A DNA stretch of 32,463 nucleotides from SMWC01 sp964466315 (lineage in GTDB: Bacteria; Pseudomonadota; Gammaproteobacteria; Steroidobacterales; Rariloculaceae): positions 1 through 32,463 of the forward strand of contig CAYXNS010000031.1 of NCBI GenBank assembly GCA_964466315.1, written 5' to 3'. Of the stretch, positions 32,097-32,463 are shown piece after piece. Numbering within the stretch: position 1 is the first letter of the stretch; each line of letters begins with the position of its first letter. The notes beneath the pieces are model-generated. The model was given only the letters and a program-made list of their open reading frames with translations, did not search any database and was not told the DNA's origin. The position numbers and the translations under genes are program-made.

Positions 32097-32157
32097 GAAA
32101 AGGGCCGTGTCCCTTTTTTCTTGAGGTCACGTGAAAAAAGGGACGCGGCCCCTTTTC
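32097..32157. terminator. Long bidirectional hairpin from two inverted repeat copies
   Basis: Arm one (32097-32120) has GAAAAGGG, CCGTG and TCCCTTTTTTC; arm two (32133-32157) is its complement apart from one extra G and one substitution. The loop is 12 bases. It lies between the start of the phosphatase gene and the end of the PepSY-type gene, both on the minus strand, so it ends the PepSY-type transcript. Confidence 0.7.
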
Positions 32158-32173
32158 TCCCCACGCGTTTCCA

Positions 32174-32463
32174 CTAGACGATAAAACCCGTCGTGAAGAG
32201 GAAAGCCGGCAGCAGACCGAGGATGACCCACAGGATCCGAATCTCCAGCCCGCCGAAGCGGCCGAAGTGCCAGCGTATCAGCGTGAGCAAGTATACCTTC
32301 CCCCGGCCTCTCAAGATCGGTGGGATCCGTATCGTAGTGATTGAAGGCCCACTCGAACGGATCGGGAAAAGCGAAATATAAACCGGTAAACGCCCAGCCG
32401 AACAGAAGTACAAACGCTCTTCATCGAACCGGGCAGCCCCTGGAAGAACGGCTACAACGAAAG
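32174..32463 (-). pseudogene. PepSY-associated membrane protein, 3' part, frameshifted and cut by window end
   Basis: The minus strand encodes the end of a PepSY-associated membrane protein: LFGWAFTGLYFAFPDPFEW and HYDTDPTDLE in one frame, then IRWHFGRFGGLEIRILWVILG and FLFTTGFIV to the stop at 32174 in another. The change falls at a run of five C (32300-32304 on the plus strand); removing one restores RPGKVYLLTLIRWHFG. A second shift seems to lie near 32390-32400. The 5' end is beyond the window. Members are membrane proteins often tied to iron or copper reduction; the role here is unknown. Two indels, one at a homopolymer, suggest sequencing error or decay. Confidence 0.62.

Noticed and set aside
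1..32463. CRISPR array, rRNA, integrase, toxin-antitoxin or phage defence genes
   Set aside because: No regularly spaced repeats, conserved rRNA blocks or matching protein motifs were seen on either strand.

Overview
The window looks like a chromosomal segment of a GC-rich proteobacterium, most likely a gammaproteobacterium. The basis is the gene families: a CysB-type LysR regulator, a fused CysG siroheme synthase, DUF945, DUF6491, DUF6152 and DUF5916 proteins, cytochrome b561 and a thioredoxin-dependent PAPS reductase. This assignment rests on family recognition only. No rRNA, tRNA, CRISPR array, transposase or phage gene was seen. Three frameshifts (cysK, phoD, a PepSY-type gene), one of them in a homopolymer and one in a CG tract, mean some breaks could be sequencing errors.

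Positions 1-8500 are an accessory, catabolic-looking region. It holds a VOC protein, a DUF5916 outer-membrane protein, a Tat-exported amidohydrolase, a bicupin, an SGNH hydrolase and a DUF6152 protein. Between them lie leftovers of other genes: an acyl-CoA ligase tail, a second cupin tail, a DUF6152 head, a cyclase tail, a GlcG head and a second amidohydrolase tail. The cupin and amidohydrolase tails are diverged paralogues of intact neighbours, so an older duplication followed by differential loss is likely.

Positions 8700-14050 hold tandem cytochrome b561 genes, a DUF6491 secreted protein, trxA, a secreted unknown followed by a DUF945 protein, and a pair of small unknowns, one of them a membrane protein.

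Positions 14135-23396 are the core of the window: a NahK-like phosphotransferase, then hemA-hemC-hemD-hemB-hemL, a sensor kinase and OmpR-type regulator, and hemE. All run on the plus strand, mostly with 4-17 bp overlaps. Together they cover glutamyl-tRNA to coproporphyrinogen III. The two-component pair is wedged between hemL and hemE and overlaps hemL, which suggests dedicated control of, or response to, tetrapyrrole synthesis.

Positions 23749-28350 are assimilatory sulfur genes: cysH, cysB (divergent from cysG), cysG and a frameshifted cysK. CysG and HemE both consume uroporphyrinogen III, the product of HemD, so the branch point between heme and siroheme is encoded within about 10 kb. TrxA at 10.6-10.9 kb is the expected electron donor for CysH.

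Positions 28383-32463 hold a sodium:solute symporter coupled to a 53-residue membrane protein, an EAL-domain remnant abutting a PhoD-family phosphatase gene, and the end of a PepSY-type membrane gene. Short GC-core, A/T-flanked repeats of one family occur at gene ends through the window, and two inverted pairs form strong bidirectional terminator hairpins.
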